A stretch of 52,433 nt of DNA, taken from Enterobacteriaceae bacterium B14 (GTDB taxonomy: Bacteria > Pseudomonadota > Gammaproteobacteria > Enterobacterales > Enterobacteriaceae). The notes below the pieces were generated by a model. The model made no database searches and was not told the origin of the DNA. It saw nothing but the letters and a program-made list of their open reading frames with translations. Each line of letters begins with the position of its first letter. Position 1 is the stretch's first letter. The position numbers and the translations under genes are program-made. Below are positions 1-8,114 of the stretch, one piece after another. The DNA lies in NCBI GenBank assembly GCA_000307305.1, contig DF158886.1, positions 1 through 52,433 of the forward strand, in the 5' to 3' direction.

Positions 1-11
1 CCGTTCCGCCA
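1..11 (+). tRNA. aspT: tRNA-Asp, 3' end only (window edge)
   Basis: The first 11 bases, CCGTTCCGCCA, equal the 3' acceptor strand, discriminator G and CCA of enterobacterial tRNA-Asp. They lie 8 bases before tRNA-Trp, as in E. coli where aspT and trpT follow the rrnC operon. Only the acceptor strand is visible, so the identity rests on this match and on context. Confidence 0.7.
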
Positions 12-19
12 ACATTTTT

Positions 20-95
20 AGGGGCGTAGTTCAATTGGTAGAGCACCGGTCTCCAAAACCGGGTGTTGAGAGTTCGAGTCCCTCCGCCCCTGCCA
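20..95 (+). tRNA. trpT: tRNA-Trp (anticodon CCA)
   Basis: A complete 76-nt tRNA with encoded CCA. Acceptor strands AGGGGCG and CGCCCCT pair, the T-loop core TTCGAGT is present, and anticodon CCA is at 53-55 in the loop CTCCAAA. It is near-identical to E. coli tRNA-Trp. It follows the tRNA-Asp end and is followed at once by a terminator, so it is probably the last gene of an rRNA/tRNA transcript. Confidence 0.98.
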
Positions 96-100
96 TATTA

Positions 101-126
101 AAACCCTCGTTTTACGAGGGTTTTTT
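101..126 (+). terminator. Rho-independent terminator after tRNA-Trp
   Basis: The arms AAACCCTCGT (101-110) and ACGAGGGTTT (114-123) pair perfectly around a 3-nt loop and run into T6. The structure ends the tRNA transcript. Between here and the hdfR stop at 274 I see only a weak hairpin (205-223) and no gene. Confidence 0.9.
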
Positions 127-273
127 CATTCCTACGAAAGAAAAACCCCCTTCCTTTATCTAAAAAACTTCCCTACATATTCCTTTTATCTAAGCATTTT
201 TGAAGCCTCTATTGCTTAGAGGCTGTGATGCTACATCTTATTATGAATAATTTTAATCAACTTGCTTGAATGC

Positions 274-1110
274 TTATAAAAGCGCGTCATCGCCTGGTAA
301 AGGCATTTTCAACAAATGCTTAATCAAGGGTTGTCTATCGCTTGTTTCCAGCCACACGGCGTATACAGGCCGTATAATGGGAGGAATAGACTCATTGGCA
401 TGTAATTCAGGATATTCATCTGCCCACTGAGCCGGTAAAAAAGCATATCCACCCGTTGTATTGAGTAATTTTCGGGCTAGATGGGCCGATGTGGTATGGA
501 GCGTTGGTAGAGAAACATCCCCCCTTAATTGGTTCTCCTGCTGATAAAAATCAGCACCCCATTCCAGTTTTAAATAAGGCCTAATTTCAGGTTTAGGGCC
601 TTCTTTTGCCGTGAAGTACAGAAGGGAAAAATTACCTATTAATTGGCTGGATAGCTCCTCCATTTTTGGCGGCTCTATGGTGATGAGTAGGTCAAGCTGC
701 CTTTCATGAAGCTGCTGTACTAATAATTGCCTGATGGAAATTCTGGCCTCAATTTGTAAGTTTTCGTTTTGCTGATAGAGCTGTTGTAACCAACCATTGA
801 GCGGCGTTTCCCACAGCAACGCAGAACCCCCAATCGATATTTCAGCATGTCGTTGTGAACGAACCACTTCTTTACGAGCCAACTGCCATGTGTTTATTAG
901 GTTTTCTGCATAGGGTAGGAGTCGGTCTCCTGCTGGAGTTAAGCGTATATTATTGCGGTGTCGCGTAAAGAGATTTGCACCGAGTTGATTTTCTAATTGC
1001 CGGATACGAAAGCTAACTGCTGACTGTGTTAGATAGAGCGATTCAGCCGCTCGGCCGAAATGGCGTGTGCGACTTACTTCTAGGAAGGTTTTTAGCAATT
1101 CAGTATCCAC
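274..1110 (-). CDS. hdfR: LysR-type transcriptional regulator HdfR
   Basis: A LysR-family DNA-binding regulator. In E. coli HdfR represses flhDC (flagella) and affects gltBD. The N-terminus from the [23 protein letters not shown], is nearly identical to E. coli HdfR. The helix-turn-helix spans about residues 17-44 and the rest is the effector domain; about 278 aa against 279 in E. coli. I chose GTG at 1110 because GGAG (1117-1120) lies 6 nt upstream. The in-frame ATG at 1122 has no Shine-Dalgarno, and the ATG at 1116 abuts the GGAG. The C-terminal half is more diverged from E. coli, as is usual for the effector domain. It is divergent from maoP, as in E. coli. Confidence 0.93.
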   Translation of the reverse strand: MDTELLKTFLEVSRTRHFGRAAESLYLTQSAVSFRIRQLENQLGANLFTRHRNNIRLTPAGDRLLPYAENLINTWQLARKEVVRSQRHAEISIGGSALLWETPLNGWLQQLYQQNENLQIEARISIRQLLVQQLHERQLDLLITIEPPKMEELSSQLIGNFSLLYFTAKEGPKPEIRPYLKLEWGADFYQQENQLRGDVSLPTLHTTSAHLARKLLNTTGGYAFLPAQWADEYPELHANESIPPIIRPVYAVWLETSDRQPLIKHLLKMPLPGDDALL

Positions 1111-1175
1111 GTCCATCTCCATTAAAATTAATCGTGACGATTAAAATATTTTGTTTTACACGATGTCAAGCCTAT

Positions 1176-1192
1176 CTAATACTCCGCGCCAT
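1176..1192 (+). promoter_or_regulatory. maoS: candidate maoS site (Ori macrodomain element)
   Basis: The 17-mer CTAATACTCCGCGCCAT lies between hdfR and maoP, upstream of maoP, which is where E. coli has the 17-bp maoS site required with MaoP to organise the Ori macrodomain. The match to the published site is from memory and was not checked. It overlaps a possible maoP promoter (TTGTTT at 1151-1156, 16-bp spacer, TATCTA at 1173-1178). Confidence 0.5.
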
Positions 1193-1227
1193 AAATTGTA
1201 GCCATAAGAGAGCTAGGAGCGTGTCAG

Positions 1228-1566
1228 ATGGCGGAAAGCTTTAACACAACGCATCGTTTTTTTGATAACAAACACTATCCCCGCGGGTTCTCCCGTCATG
1301 GTGATTTCACCATTAAGGAAGCGCAGCTACTAGAGCGCTTAGGTTACGCTTTTAATGAGCTTGATCTAGGAAAACGCCAACCAGCGACAGAAGAAGAGAC
1401 GTTGTTCGTTGCTGCATGTCGCGGAGAGCGCCAACCTGAGACTGAAGCTGAGAAAGTGTGGGCAAAATACATTGCTCGTATTCGCCGTCCGAAGCGTTTT
1501 CATACGCTTTCCGGTGGTAAACCACAGGCTGATGCCGTGGAAGACTATACGGATAGCGACGACTAA
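1228..1566 (+). CDS. maoP: MaoP (YifE), Ori macrodomain organiser
   Basis: A 112-aa DUF413 protein, the same length as E. coli MaoP and nearly identical in its N-terminal half ([20 protein letters not shown]) and in the C-terminal stretch [10 protein letters not shown]...EDYTDSDD. In E. coli MaoP with the cis site maoS limits long-range contacts of the origin-proximal chromosome; its family co-occurs with Dam/MukB/SeqA. The start ATG has AGGAG (1215-1219) 8 nt upstream. The gene is divergent from hdfR and convergent with yifB. It has no close paralogues or recognisable catalytic motif. Confidence 0.96.
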   Translation: MAESFNTTHRFFDNKHYPRGFSRHGDFTIKEAQLLERLGYAFNELDLGKRQPATEEETLFVAACRGERQPETEAEKVWAKYIARIRRPKRFHTLSGGKPQADAVEDYTDSDD

Positions 1567-1572
1567 GCATTT

Positions 1573-1597
1573 AAGGGGGCTTACGGTCCCCTTTTAC
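1573..1597 (+). terminator. terminator between convergent maoP and yifB
   Basis: AAGGGG (1573-1578) pairs with CCCCTT (1588-1593) and is followed by further Ts, just after the maoP stop and touching the yifB stop. It best serves the plus strand. Confidence 0.6.
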
Positions 1598-3121
1598 TTA
1601 TTCCAGTGACTTAGAGAGACGAAGTAAAAAGCGATCCATACTGCGATAGCTAAGCGCTTCAGCTAAGTGTGCACGAGTAATAATAGGTTGTTCTGCTAAA
1701 TCAGCCAGTGTGCGGGCGACTTTTAATATTCTGTGCCATGCACGTACTGATAGCCCTAACTTCGCGAGCACCTCTTCCAGAAATACGGCATCCTCCTGTT
1801 GTAGCACGCATAACTCTTCTACTTCACTACTGCTCAAATGCGCATTTATTTTTCCATTACGCGCAATTTGCCTCTGCCTAGCGGCGATCACTCTTTCCCT
1901 TACTTGACCACTACACTCACCTGTTTTCCGTTTTTGGCTCAACATCCCTGTGGGAAGAAGAGGCACTTCAATGGAGAGATCGAAGCGATCAAGAAAAGGC
2001 CCCGATATTCGGCTGAGATATCGCATAATTTGCTGTGGCTGGGTGCGGCTATGCATCCCCTGATAGTGTCCTGTTGGGCTGGGGTTCATTGCTGCAATGA
2101 GCTGAATTTTTGCAGGAAATCTCACTTTAGCTATCGCTCGTGAAATAATAATTTCACCAGACTCAAGGGGTTCGCGCAGAGAATCTAGCACGCGCCGTTC
2201 AAATTCTGGTAGCTCATCAAGAAATAAAACACCGTTATGCGCTAAAGATATCTCGCCTGGGCGAGGTAGAGTTCCTCCGCCGACCAAGGCCGCCATTGAA
2301 GCACTGTGATGAGGCGCTCTAAAAGGCCTCTGCCGCCAGTTTTTCTCAATATCATACTGGTGGACTAAACCACAAACTGCGGCGCTTTCAAGGGCTTCCT
2401 GGTCGCTTAATGGCGGTAGTAGCGTATTAAGCCTGCTAGCCAGCATGGTTTTCCCTGTACCGGGAGGGCCAAGTAATAACAAATTATGCCCACCGGCAGC
2501 GCTAACCTCTAAAGCTCGCTTAGCTTGTTCTTGCCCAATAATATCTCTCAGGTCTGGCTGCGATGTGCTTACGCTGTTAGGTTCGGCGACCGCTGCGGTA
2601 GGTAGGGATACCTCATTGTGTAGATAACCACAGACTTCGAGAAGATGCTTTGCCACCAGATTGTGGCTATCTGGAACCAAACTCGCCTCAGAGCCATTCT
2701 CTGGGGCGATGATTAGCGATCTTTTCTCATTTTTGGCAGAAAGCGCGGCAGGAATAGCTCCACATACAGGTCGAAGACTCCCTGAAAGTGCCAGCTCCCC
2801 TAGAAACTCATGATCTTGCAATTTATCAGAGGGCACCTGCTCTGATGCGGCGAGTATGCCGATAGCAATTGGCAAGTCAAACCGCCCGCCTTCTTTGGGT
2901 AAATCGGCAGGGGCAAGGCTCACGGTGATGCGTTTAGCGGGAAAGTTAAAACCGCTGTTAATGAGTGCACTACGAACCCGGTCTCTGGCCTCTTTTACCG
3001 TTGTTTCAGGCAATCCAACCAGTGTGAAGGTAGGCAAGCCATTGCTGATATGCACTTCAACGGTAACTGGCGGAGCCTGTACACCGATAGATGCTCGCGT
3101 ATGAATGATGGCTAAGGACAT
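1598..3121 (-). CDS. yifB: YifB, ComM-type AAA+ ATPase (Mg-chelatase-like)
   Basis: A 507-aa protein (E. coli 506). The N-terminal ChlI/Lon-like domain begins MSLAIIHTRASIGVQAPPV. It is followed by an AAA+ module with Walker A GPPGTGKT (218-225), Walker B VLFLDELPEF (about 298-307) and a C-terminal Mg-chelatase domain with an arginine-rich four-helix region. Vibrio and Haemophilus ComM are hexameric branch-migration helicases that aid integration of DNA during natural transformation; most bacteria carrying the gene are not known to be competent, and that role is not shown here. The gene is on its own, convergent with maoP, with about 400 bp upstream. Confidence 0.93.
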   Translation of the reverse strand: MSLAIIHTRASIGVQAPPVTVEVHISNGLPTFTLVGLPETTVKEARDRVRSALINSGFNFPAKRITVSLAPADLPKEGGRFDLPIAIGILAASEQVPSDKLQDHEFLGELALSGSLRPVCGAIPAALSAKNEKRSLIIAPENGSEASLVPDSHNLVAKHLLEVCGYLHNEVSLPTAAVAEPNSVSTSQPDLRDIIGQEQAKRALEVSAAGGHNLLLLGPPGTGKTMLASRLNTLLPPLSDQEALESAAVCGLVHQYDIEKNWRQRPFRAPHHSASMAALVGGGTLPRPGEISLAHNGVLFLDELPEFERRVLDSLREPLESGEIIISRAIAKVRFPAKIQLIAAMNPSPTGHYQGMHSRTQPQQIMRYLSRISGPFLDRFDLSIEVPLLPTGMLSQKRKTGECSGQVRERVIAARQRQIARNGKINAHLSSSEVEELCVLQQEDAVFLEEVLAKLGLSVRAWHRILKVARTLADLAEQPIITRAHLAEALSYRSMDRFLLRLSKSLE

Positions 3122-3526
3122 GGTGTTTTCCCTGAAAATATAAACGTACTTATCGTGCCGAAAGTGAGAATTTGTTTCAGGGGAAAAAGAAAGAGAGTAG
3201 ACGCACTACGCAAATAAAACTGACTATTTTCATAAATTCATTTAGTTAGTCGATCTGCACTCCTAATAGCTAAAAAACTAAAATTAACAATTGCACAAAT
3301 TATGCAACAAAATTGCTGTGCTACGAGATTGTATCCTTTATCTCATTGGGTGTATTTAACATGTTGTTAAAATAATAACTAAACTAATTTTAACATTAGA
3401 AACTATCGTTCACTCAGTTTTGTCTCCAATATTGGCTCGGTTTTTCTGAGCTACACATTGATTCGAAAATAAAAATCCAATGGACGGTTGTAACAACACT
3501 CTCACTCTACAAATAGGGATAATACG
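3122..3526. promoter_or_regulatory. AT-rich divergent region between yifB and the transporter
   Basis: No gene is seen in these 405 bp. The region must hold the promoters of yifB (minus) and the transporter (plus). It contains an interrupted palindrome TTGCA-N7-TGCAA (3291-3307) that could be an operator, and a weak promoter-like pair TTGTAT (3329-3334) and TATTTA (3353-3358), 18 bp apart. No recognised regulator motif could be assigned. Confidence 0.3.
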
Positions 3527-4732
3527 ATGCTTGATTGGTCCCCTCAGCAGCGACACGTTGCTATTGCCTGCTTCTTAAGCTGGACACTTGATGCCTTCGA
3601 TTTTTTTGTTTTGGTCTTTCTGCTAAGTGATATTGCCGTGGCGTTTGACGTCAGTATGGAGAAAATGACACTGGCGATCTTGCTGACTCTCGCTGTGCGC
3701 CCCATTGGGGCATTAATCTTCGGTCGAGCGGCAGAAAAATACGGCCGGAAACCTATTTTGATGGTCAATATCCTCTTCTTCTCTGTATTTGAGTTACTCT
3801 CTGCCGCTGCGCCTTCATTCGCTATTTTTCTGGTGTTACGGGTCATTTATGGTGTGGCAATGGGGGGAATTTGGGGTGTTGCTTCTTCTCTCTCGATGGA
3901 ATCCATTCCCGACCGCTCGCGTGGGTTGATGTCCGGTATTTTTCAAGCCGGTTATCCCTTTGGCTATCTGTTAGCGGCGGTCGCTTATGGCGTGTTATTT
4001 GAGGTGATTGGCTGGCGAGGAATGTTTGTTGTGGGCGCTATCCCTATTCTATTACTGCCGTTCATTTACTTTAAAGTGCCGGAATCACCTGTTTGGCTAA
4101 GCGCTAGGGCGCGTAAAGAGAGCTCAGCTCTGCTACCCGTTTTAAAAACTCACTGGAAGCTATGCGTCTATCTCGTATTGCTGATGGCAGCGTTTAACTT
4201 TTTTAGCCACGGAACGCAGGATCTCTACCCTACTTTCTTGAAGAACCAGCACGGGTTTGATCCTCACATGATTAGCCTGATTGCGATTAGTTACAATATT
4301 GCCTCTATCATTGGCGGCGTCTTCTTCGGTGCTCTGTCAGAGCGTATCGGGCGTAAAAAAGCCATTATCATTGCTGCACTGCTCTCATTGCCTGTACTGC
4401 CGCTATGGGCGTTTGCTGGCGGTTCTTTAGCGTTGGGGGTAGGTGCATTCCTGATGCAGTTTATGGTGCAGGGCGCATGGGGTGTTATCCCTACTTACCT
4501 CAATGAGCTGGTTCCAGCAAATACTCGGGCGGTGTTGCCGGGTTTTGTGTACCAGCTAGGTAACTTGATTGCATCAGTGAATGCTACGCTGCAAGCCTCT
4601 ATCGCTGAAAGTCACGGTGGCGATTATGGTTTTGCGATGGCAATTGTTGCAGGCACGGTTGCTATTGTTATCTGTATTTTGGTTTATATGGGAAAAGAGG
4701 TTAGGGCTCATGGGAAAAATCTTGTTGCTTAA
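3527..4732 (+). CDS. MFS transporter, SHS family, probable lactate/monocarboxylate:H+ symporter
   Basis: A 401-aa inner-membrane protein with about 12 hydrophobic segments and the MFS loop 2-3 motif GRAAEKYGRKP (66-76), echoed as ERIGRKK in the second half. At 224-236 it reads N-FF-S-H-G-T-Q-D-LYP-T, close to the Jen1/SHS signature NxxSHxSQDxxxT of proton-coupled lactate/pyruvate carriers, with T in place of the second S. NanT (sialate) belongs to the same wider family, so the substrate is inferred. AGGG (3514-3517) precedes the ATG. The gene stands between yifB and ilvL, where E. coli has no gene, and no terminator is visible before the ilv promoter. Confidence 0.8.
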   Translation: MLDWSPQQRHVAIACFLSWTLDAFDFFVLVFLLSDIAVAFDVSMEKMTLAILLTLAVRPIGALIFGRAAEKYGRKPILMVNILFFSVFELLSAAAPSFAIFLVLRVIYGVAMGGIWGVASSLSMESIPDRSRGLMSGIFQAGYPFGYLLAAVAYGVLFEVIGWRGMFVVGAIPILLLPFIYFKVPESPVWLSARARKESSALLPVLKTHWKLCVYLVLLMAAFNFFSHGTQDLYPTFLKNQHGFDPHMISLIAISYNIASIIGGVFFGALSERIGRKKAIIIAALLSLPVLPLWAFAGGSLALGVGAFLMQFMVQGAWGVIPTYLNELVPANTRAVLPGFVYQLGNLIASVNATLQASIAESHGGDYGFAMAIVAGTVAIVICILVYMGKEVRAHGKNLVA

Positions 4733-4810
4733 GGTTTATTCAACTTTTTGATTTTAATGCCCATTTATATTTTTTAAGATGTTTCTTGAGTGTCCGGTTA
4801 GAAAAATATG

Positions 4811-4838
4811 TTGTCATAAATTATGAAACTATGATAAC
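4811..4838 (+). promoter_or_regulatory. candidate ilvLGMEDA promoter
   Basis: TTGTCA (4811-4816), a 16-bp spacer and GATAAC (4833-4838) form a sigma-70-like pair that would start RNA about 40 nt before ilvL. A short inverted repeat ATAACT-ctgt-AGTTAT (4834-4849) overlaps it. It was assigned by position and match only. Confidence 0.45.
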
Positions 4839-4884
4839 TCTGTAGTTATTCGCTCGATGAGCATATTTTGAGATAACTTATTTT

Positions 4885-4980
4885 ATGAAAGCTACTTTCC
4901 TCGTCCTCAGCCTCATTATTAGCGTGGTGGTGATTATTATCCCACCGTGCGGGGCTGCACTTGGAAAGCGAAAGGCTTAG
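4885..4980 (+). CDS. ilvL: ilvGMEDA leader peptide IlvL
   Basis: A 31-codon ORF. Its C-terminal half, ISVVVIIIPPCGAALG, matches E. coli IlvL (32 aa). Residues 6-19 contain a dense run of Leu, Val and Ile codons, the three amino acids made by the operon, so ribosome stalling at these codons when charged tRNAs are scarce would favour the antiterminator. The attenuator hairpin follows 23 nt after the stop. The gene is too short for usual ORF cut-offs; identification rests on the peptide match and the attenuator. Confidence 0.95.
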   Translation: MKATFLVLSLIISVVVIIIPPCGAALGKRKA

Positions 4981-5003
4981 AAAACAAGCCGAAAGCTAAA
5001 AAG

Positions 5004-5034
5004 ACCCCCGCACCGAAAGGTTCGGGGGTTTTTT
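5004..5034 (+). terminator. ilv attenuator (leader terminator)
   Basis: ACCCCCG (5004-5010) pairs with CGGGGGT (5023-5029), and ACC with GGT, around a GAAA tetraloop (5015-5018), with one mismatch. A run of Ts follows. It sits between ilvL and ilvG and matches the multivalent attenuator of enterobacterial ilvGMEDA. Confidence 0.92.
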
Positions 5035-5121
5035 ATTGTTATGAGTTAGAACGTATCAAATGAATTGTTGCTCGAGCAGCATAAAAAACTGCAATAAACA
5101 ATAAAAGACGGGGATGTATCT

Positions 5122-6783
5122 ATGACAGGGGCTCAGTGGGTAGTACATGCATTGCGAGCACGGGGTGTCGACATGGTTTTCGGCTATCCGGGTGGTGCGA
5201 TAATGCCGATTTACGATGCACTGTATGATGGTGGCGTTGAACACTTGCTATGCCGCCATGAGCAGGGCGCAGCAATAGCCGCGATTGGATATGCTCGTTC
5301 TACAGGAAAAGTCGGTGTTTGCATGGCTACCTCGGGGCCAGGCGCGACTAACTTAGTGACTGGATTGGCGGATGCATTGCTGGATTCGGTACCACTCGTT
5401 GCGATTACGGGGCAAGTTGCTTCCCCATTAATTGGTACTGATGCATTTCAAGAAGTTGATGTTTTAGGTTTATCCCTCGCCTGCACTAAACACAGTTTCA
5501 TGGTTGAATCTTTAGAAGATCTGCCAGAAATATTAGAACAGGCGTTTACATTAGCCAGCAGTGGCCGTCCCGGCCCAGTATTAGTGGATATCCCTAAAGA
5601 CATTCAGTTGGCATCTGGTGATTTCGCGCCACATTTAATGCCTATCGAATCGCAGCCAGAGCAACAAGAGCCTGCACTTTTACAAGCAAAAGAGATGCTT
5701 GCTCACGCCAAGAAGCCAATCTTATATATTGGCGGCGGTGTTGGCATGGCGGGAGCTGTACCGGCATTAAGAGCGTTTATTGCCGCCACTGATATGCCAG
5801 CCGTTGTTACTTTAAAAGGCCTTGGTGCGCCAGATGCCACCCACCCTTGCTATTTGGGTATGTTGGGCATGCACGGAACGAAAGCAGCAAACTTAGCGGT
5901 GCAGGATTGTGATTTGCTGTTTGCCATAGGCGCTCGCTTTGACGATCGCGTTACTGGAAACCTGAATGCATTTGCCCCCCATGCCCAGGTTATTCATTTG
6001 GATATTGATCCCGCAGAGTTAGGCAAACTTCGCCAGCCTCATGTTGCCTTGCAGGGCAATATCAATAGGGTGCTCCCACTTCTACAACAGCCTATGGATA
6101 TTGAGCCTTGGCGTCAGGAAGTTATGGCGTTAAAAGAAAAAATGCCGTGGCGTTATGATCATCCCGGTCAGGCTATTTATGCCCCTCTACTGCTTAAACA
6201 ACTGTCTGACCGTAAACCCGCTTCAGCGGTAGTCACCACCGATGTTGGCCAACACCAGATGTGGACAGCGCAGCATATGACCTTCACACAGCCGGAAAAT
6301 TTCATCACCTCTAGCGGATTAGGCACAATGGGTTTCGGTATCCCTGCTGCCGTAGGCGCTCAGATTGCTCGCCCAGAGGATACGGTTATCTGTATCTCTG
6401 GTGATGGTTCCTTCATGATGAACGTACAAGAGCTAGGAACGATAAAGCGTAAAAAGTTACCGTTAAAAATTGTTCTGATCGATAACCAACGTTTGGGTAT
6501 GGTGCGGCAGTGGCAGCAGCTATTTTTCGATTCCCGCTATAGTGAAACGAACCTCTCTGATAACCCCGATTTTTTGATGTTAGCGCAGGCATTTGGTATC
6601 CCTGGCCAGACTATCACCCGAAAAGATCAGGTTGATGCAGCACTAAATACATTACTAAACAGCGAAGGCCCTTATCTGTTACACGTTTCTATTGATGAGT
6701 TAGAAAACGTCTGGCCTTTAGTCCCGCCAGGAGCGGGTAATGAAACGATGTTGGAAGGGACAAAGCATGCCGAAAACAGATAA
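5122..6783 (+). CDS. ilvG: acetolactate synthase II large subunit IlvG (intact)
   Basis: The ThDP-dependent catalytic subunit of acetohydroxyacid synthase II. It condenses pyruvate with pyruvate or 2-oxobutyrate, the first common step of valine, leucine and isoleucine synthesis. It has 553 aa. The activating Glu is E47 in RHEQGAA, and the ThDP/Mg motif runs from GDG (427-429) to N455. GGGGA lies just upstream of the ATG. The reading frame is continuous, unlike E. coli K-12, where ilvG carries a frameshift. The C-terminus runs a few residues past the E. coli protein and the stop lies 22 nt before ilvM. AHAS II enzymes are typically valine-resistant. Confidence 0.97.
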   Translation: MTGAQWVVHALRARGVDMVFGYPGGAIMPIYDALYDGGVEHLLCRHEQGAAIAAIGYARSTGKVGVCMATSGPGATNLVTGLADALLDSVPLVAITGQVASPLIGTDAFQEVDVLGLSLACTKHSFMVESLEDLPEILEQAFTLASSGRPGPVLVDIPKDIQLASGDFAPHLMPIESQPEQQEPALLQAKEMLAHAKKPILYIGGGVGMAGAVPALRAFIAATDMPAVVTLKGLGAPDATHPCYLGMLGMHGTKAANLAVQDCDLLFAIGARFDDRVTGNLNAFAPHAQVIHLDIDPAELGKLRQPHVALQGNINRVLPLLQQPMDIEPWRQEVMALKEKMPWRYDHPGQAIYAPLLLKQLSDRKPASAVVTTDVGQHQMWTAQHMTFTQPENFITSSGLGTMGFGIPAAVGAQIARPEDTVICISGDGSFMMNVQELGTIKRKKLPLKIVLIDNQRLGMVRQWQQLFFDSRYSETNLSDNPDFLMLAQAFGIPGQTITRKDQVDAALNTLLNSEGPYLLHVSIDELENVWPLVPPGAGNETMLEGTKHAENR

Positions 6784-6805
6784 GAAACAAGTTGGAGAAA
6801 ATGAC

Positions 6806-7072
6806 ATGATGCAGCATCAGCTTTCTATTCAGGCTCGTTTTCGCCCAGAGTTATTAGAGCGGATACTACGTGTTATCAGACATCGTGGTTTTCAAGTGTT
6901 AACTATGAATATGGCAGCAGATTTTGATACAGAAGATCGCATCAATATTGAATTGACCGTTGCCAGTCAGCGTCCTATCGATCTACTGTTTACTCAACTC
7001 AATAAATTGCTGGATGTCACTCACGTCACTGTTCAGCAGCAAAACAAAACATCACAACAGATCCGTGCCTGA
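6806..7072 (+). CDS. ilvM: acetolactate synthase II small subunit IlvM
   Basis: An 88-aa ACT-domain regulatory subunit of AHAS II (E. coli 87 aa), sharing MMQHQ, VLRV/ILRV-IRHRGF, NIELTVAS and the C-terminus TSQQIRA. It activates IlvG and stabilises the complex. The start is the ATG at 6806, with GGAG (6794-6797) 8 nt upstream. The frame remains open further upstream inside ilvG, but that extension (from 6740) overlaps ilvG and has no family similarity. Confidence 0.95.
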   Translation: MMQHQLSIQARFRPELLERILRVIRHRGFQVLTMNMAADFDTEDRINIELTVASQRPIDLLFTQLNKLLDVTHVTVQQQNKTSQQIRA

Positions 7073-7094
7073 AGCGCGACGAGGATAGAGAAGA

Positions 7095-8024
7095 ATGAGC
7101 ACTAAGAAAGCAGATTTTATTTGGTTTAATGGCGAAATGGTTCAATGGGCAGATGCAAAAGTACATGTTATGTCTCATGCTCTTCACTATGGTACATCCG
7201 TATTTGAAGGTGTGCGTTGCTACGATACATACAAAGGCCCCGCCGTATTCCGCCATCGTGAACATATGCAGCGGTTACGTGATTCAGCCAAAATCTATCG
7301 TTTTCCGGTGTCCTACAGTGTCGATGAGCTGATGGAAGCCTGCCGTGAGACGCTGCGTAAGAATAAACTTTCCAGTGCTTATATTCGTCCTCTGGTCTTC
7401 GTTGGTGATGTAGGAATGGGCGTTAACCCGCCAGCGGGCTACAACACTGATGTGATTATTGCTGCGTTCCCTTGGGGCACTTATCTGGGTGAAGACGCAC
7501 TGGATAACGGTATTGACGCGATGGTCTCCTCTTGGAACCGTGCGGCACCCAATACAATTCCTACTGCGGCTAAAGCAGGGGGTAACTACCTCTCTTCACT
7601 GTTAGTTGGTAGCGAAGCTCGCCGCAATGGCTACAGCGAAGGTATCGCTCTCGATGTTCATGGCTATGTTTCTGAAGGCGCAGGCGAAAACCTTTTCCTC
7701 GTAAAAGATGGCGTGTTATTCACCCCTCCGTTTACTTCCGCAGCTCTGCCGGGTATTACGCGCGATGCCATCATCACATTGGCGAAAGATCTTGGCTTTG
7801 AAATTCGTGAACAAGTGCTTTCCCGTGAGTCACTCTATTTAGCCGATGAAGTCTTTATGTCCGGTACTGCTGCGGAGATAACGCCAGTACGTAGCGTTGA
7901 TGGTATTGAAGTGGGCATTGGTCGTTGTGGCCCTATCACTAAGCAGATCCAGCAGGCGTTCTTCGGCTTGTTTAACGGCCAAACAGAAGATAAATGGGGC
8001 TGGTTAGATCCGATTAACGGCTAA
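7095..8024 (+). CDS. ilvE: branched-chain amino acid aminotransferase IlvE
   Basis: A 309-aa fold-type IV PLP aminotransferase, the same length as E. coli IlvE. It makes the last step to valine, leucine and isoleucine, using glutamate as amino donor. The PLP lysine is K160 in NTIPTAAKAGGNYL, and the N-terminus contains the family motif HYGTSVFEGVR. AGGATAGAGA precedes the ATG. It is the third gene of the ilvGMEDA operon, 22 bp after ilvM. Confidence 0.97.
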   Translation: MSTKKADFIWFNGEMVQWADAKVHVMSHALHYGTSVFEGVRCYDTYKGPAVFRHREHMQRLRDSAKIYRFPVSYSVDELMEACRETLRKNKLSSAYIRPLVFVGDVGMGVNPPAGYNTDVIIAAFPWGTYLGEDALDNGIDAMVSSWNRAAPNTIPTAAKAGGNYLSSLLVGSEARRNGYSEGIALDVHGYVSEGAGENLFLVKDGVLFTPPFTSAALPGITRDAIITLAKDLGFEIREQVLSRESLYLADEVFMSGTAAEITPVRSVDGIEVGIGRCGPITKQIQQAFFGLFNGQTEDKWGWLDPING

Positions 8025-8114
8025 TAAACCGTTTTTGGCTAATAGTGATAAAAACAGAACAGATAAACGGGTAGACCTCTGCCCGACCTACAGGATTAAT
8101 GGAGTAAACAGAGC

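Noticed and set aside
205-223. Hairpin GCCTCT/AGAGGC downstream of hdfR as a terminator
   Set aside because: No T run follows on either strand and the stem is short.
5122-6783. Possible ilvG frameshift as in E. coli K-12
   Set aside because: The frame is open and family-like from start to end, so the enzyme should be functional.
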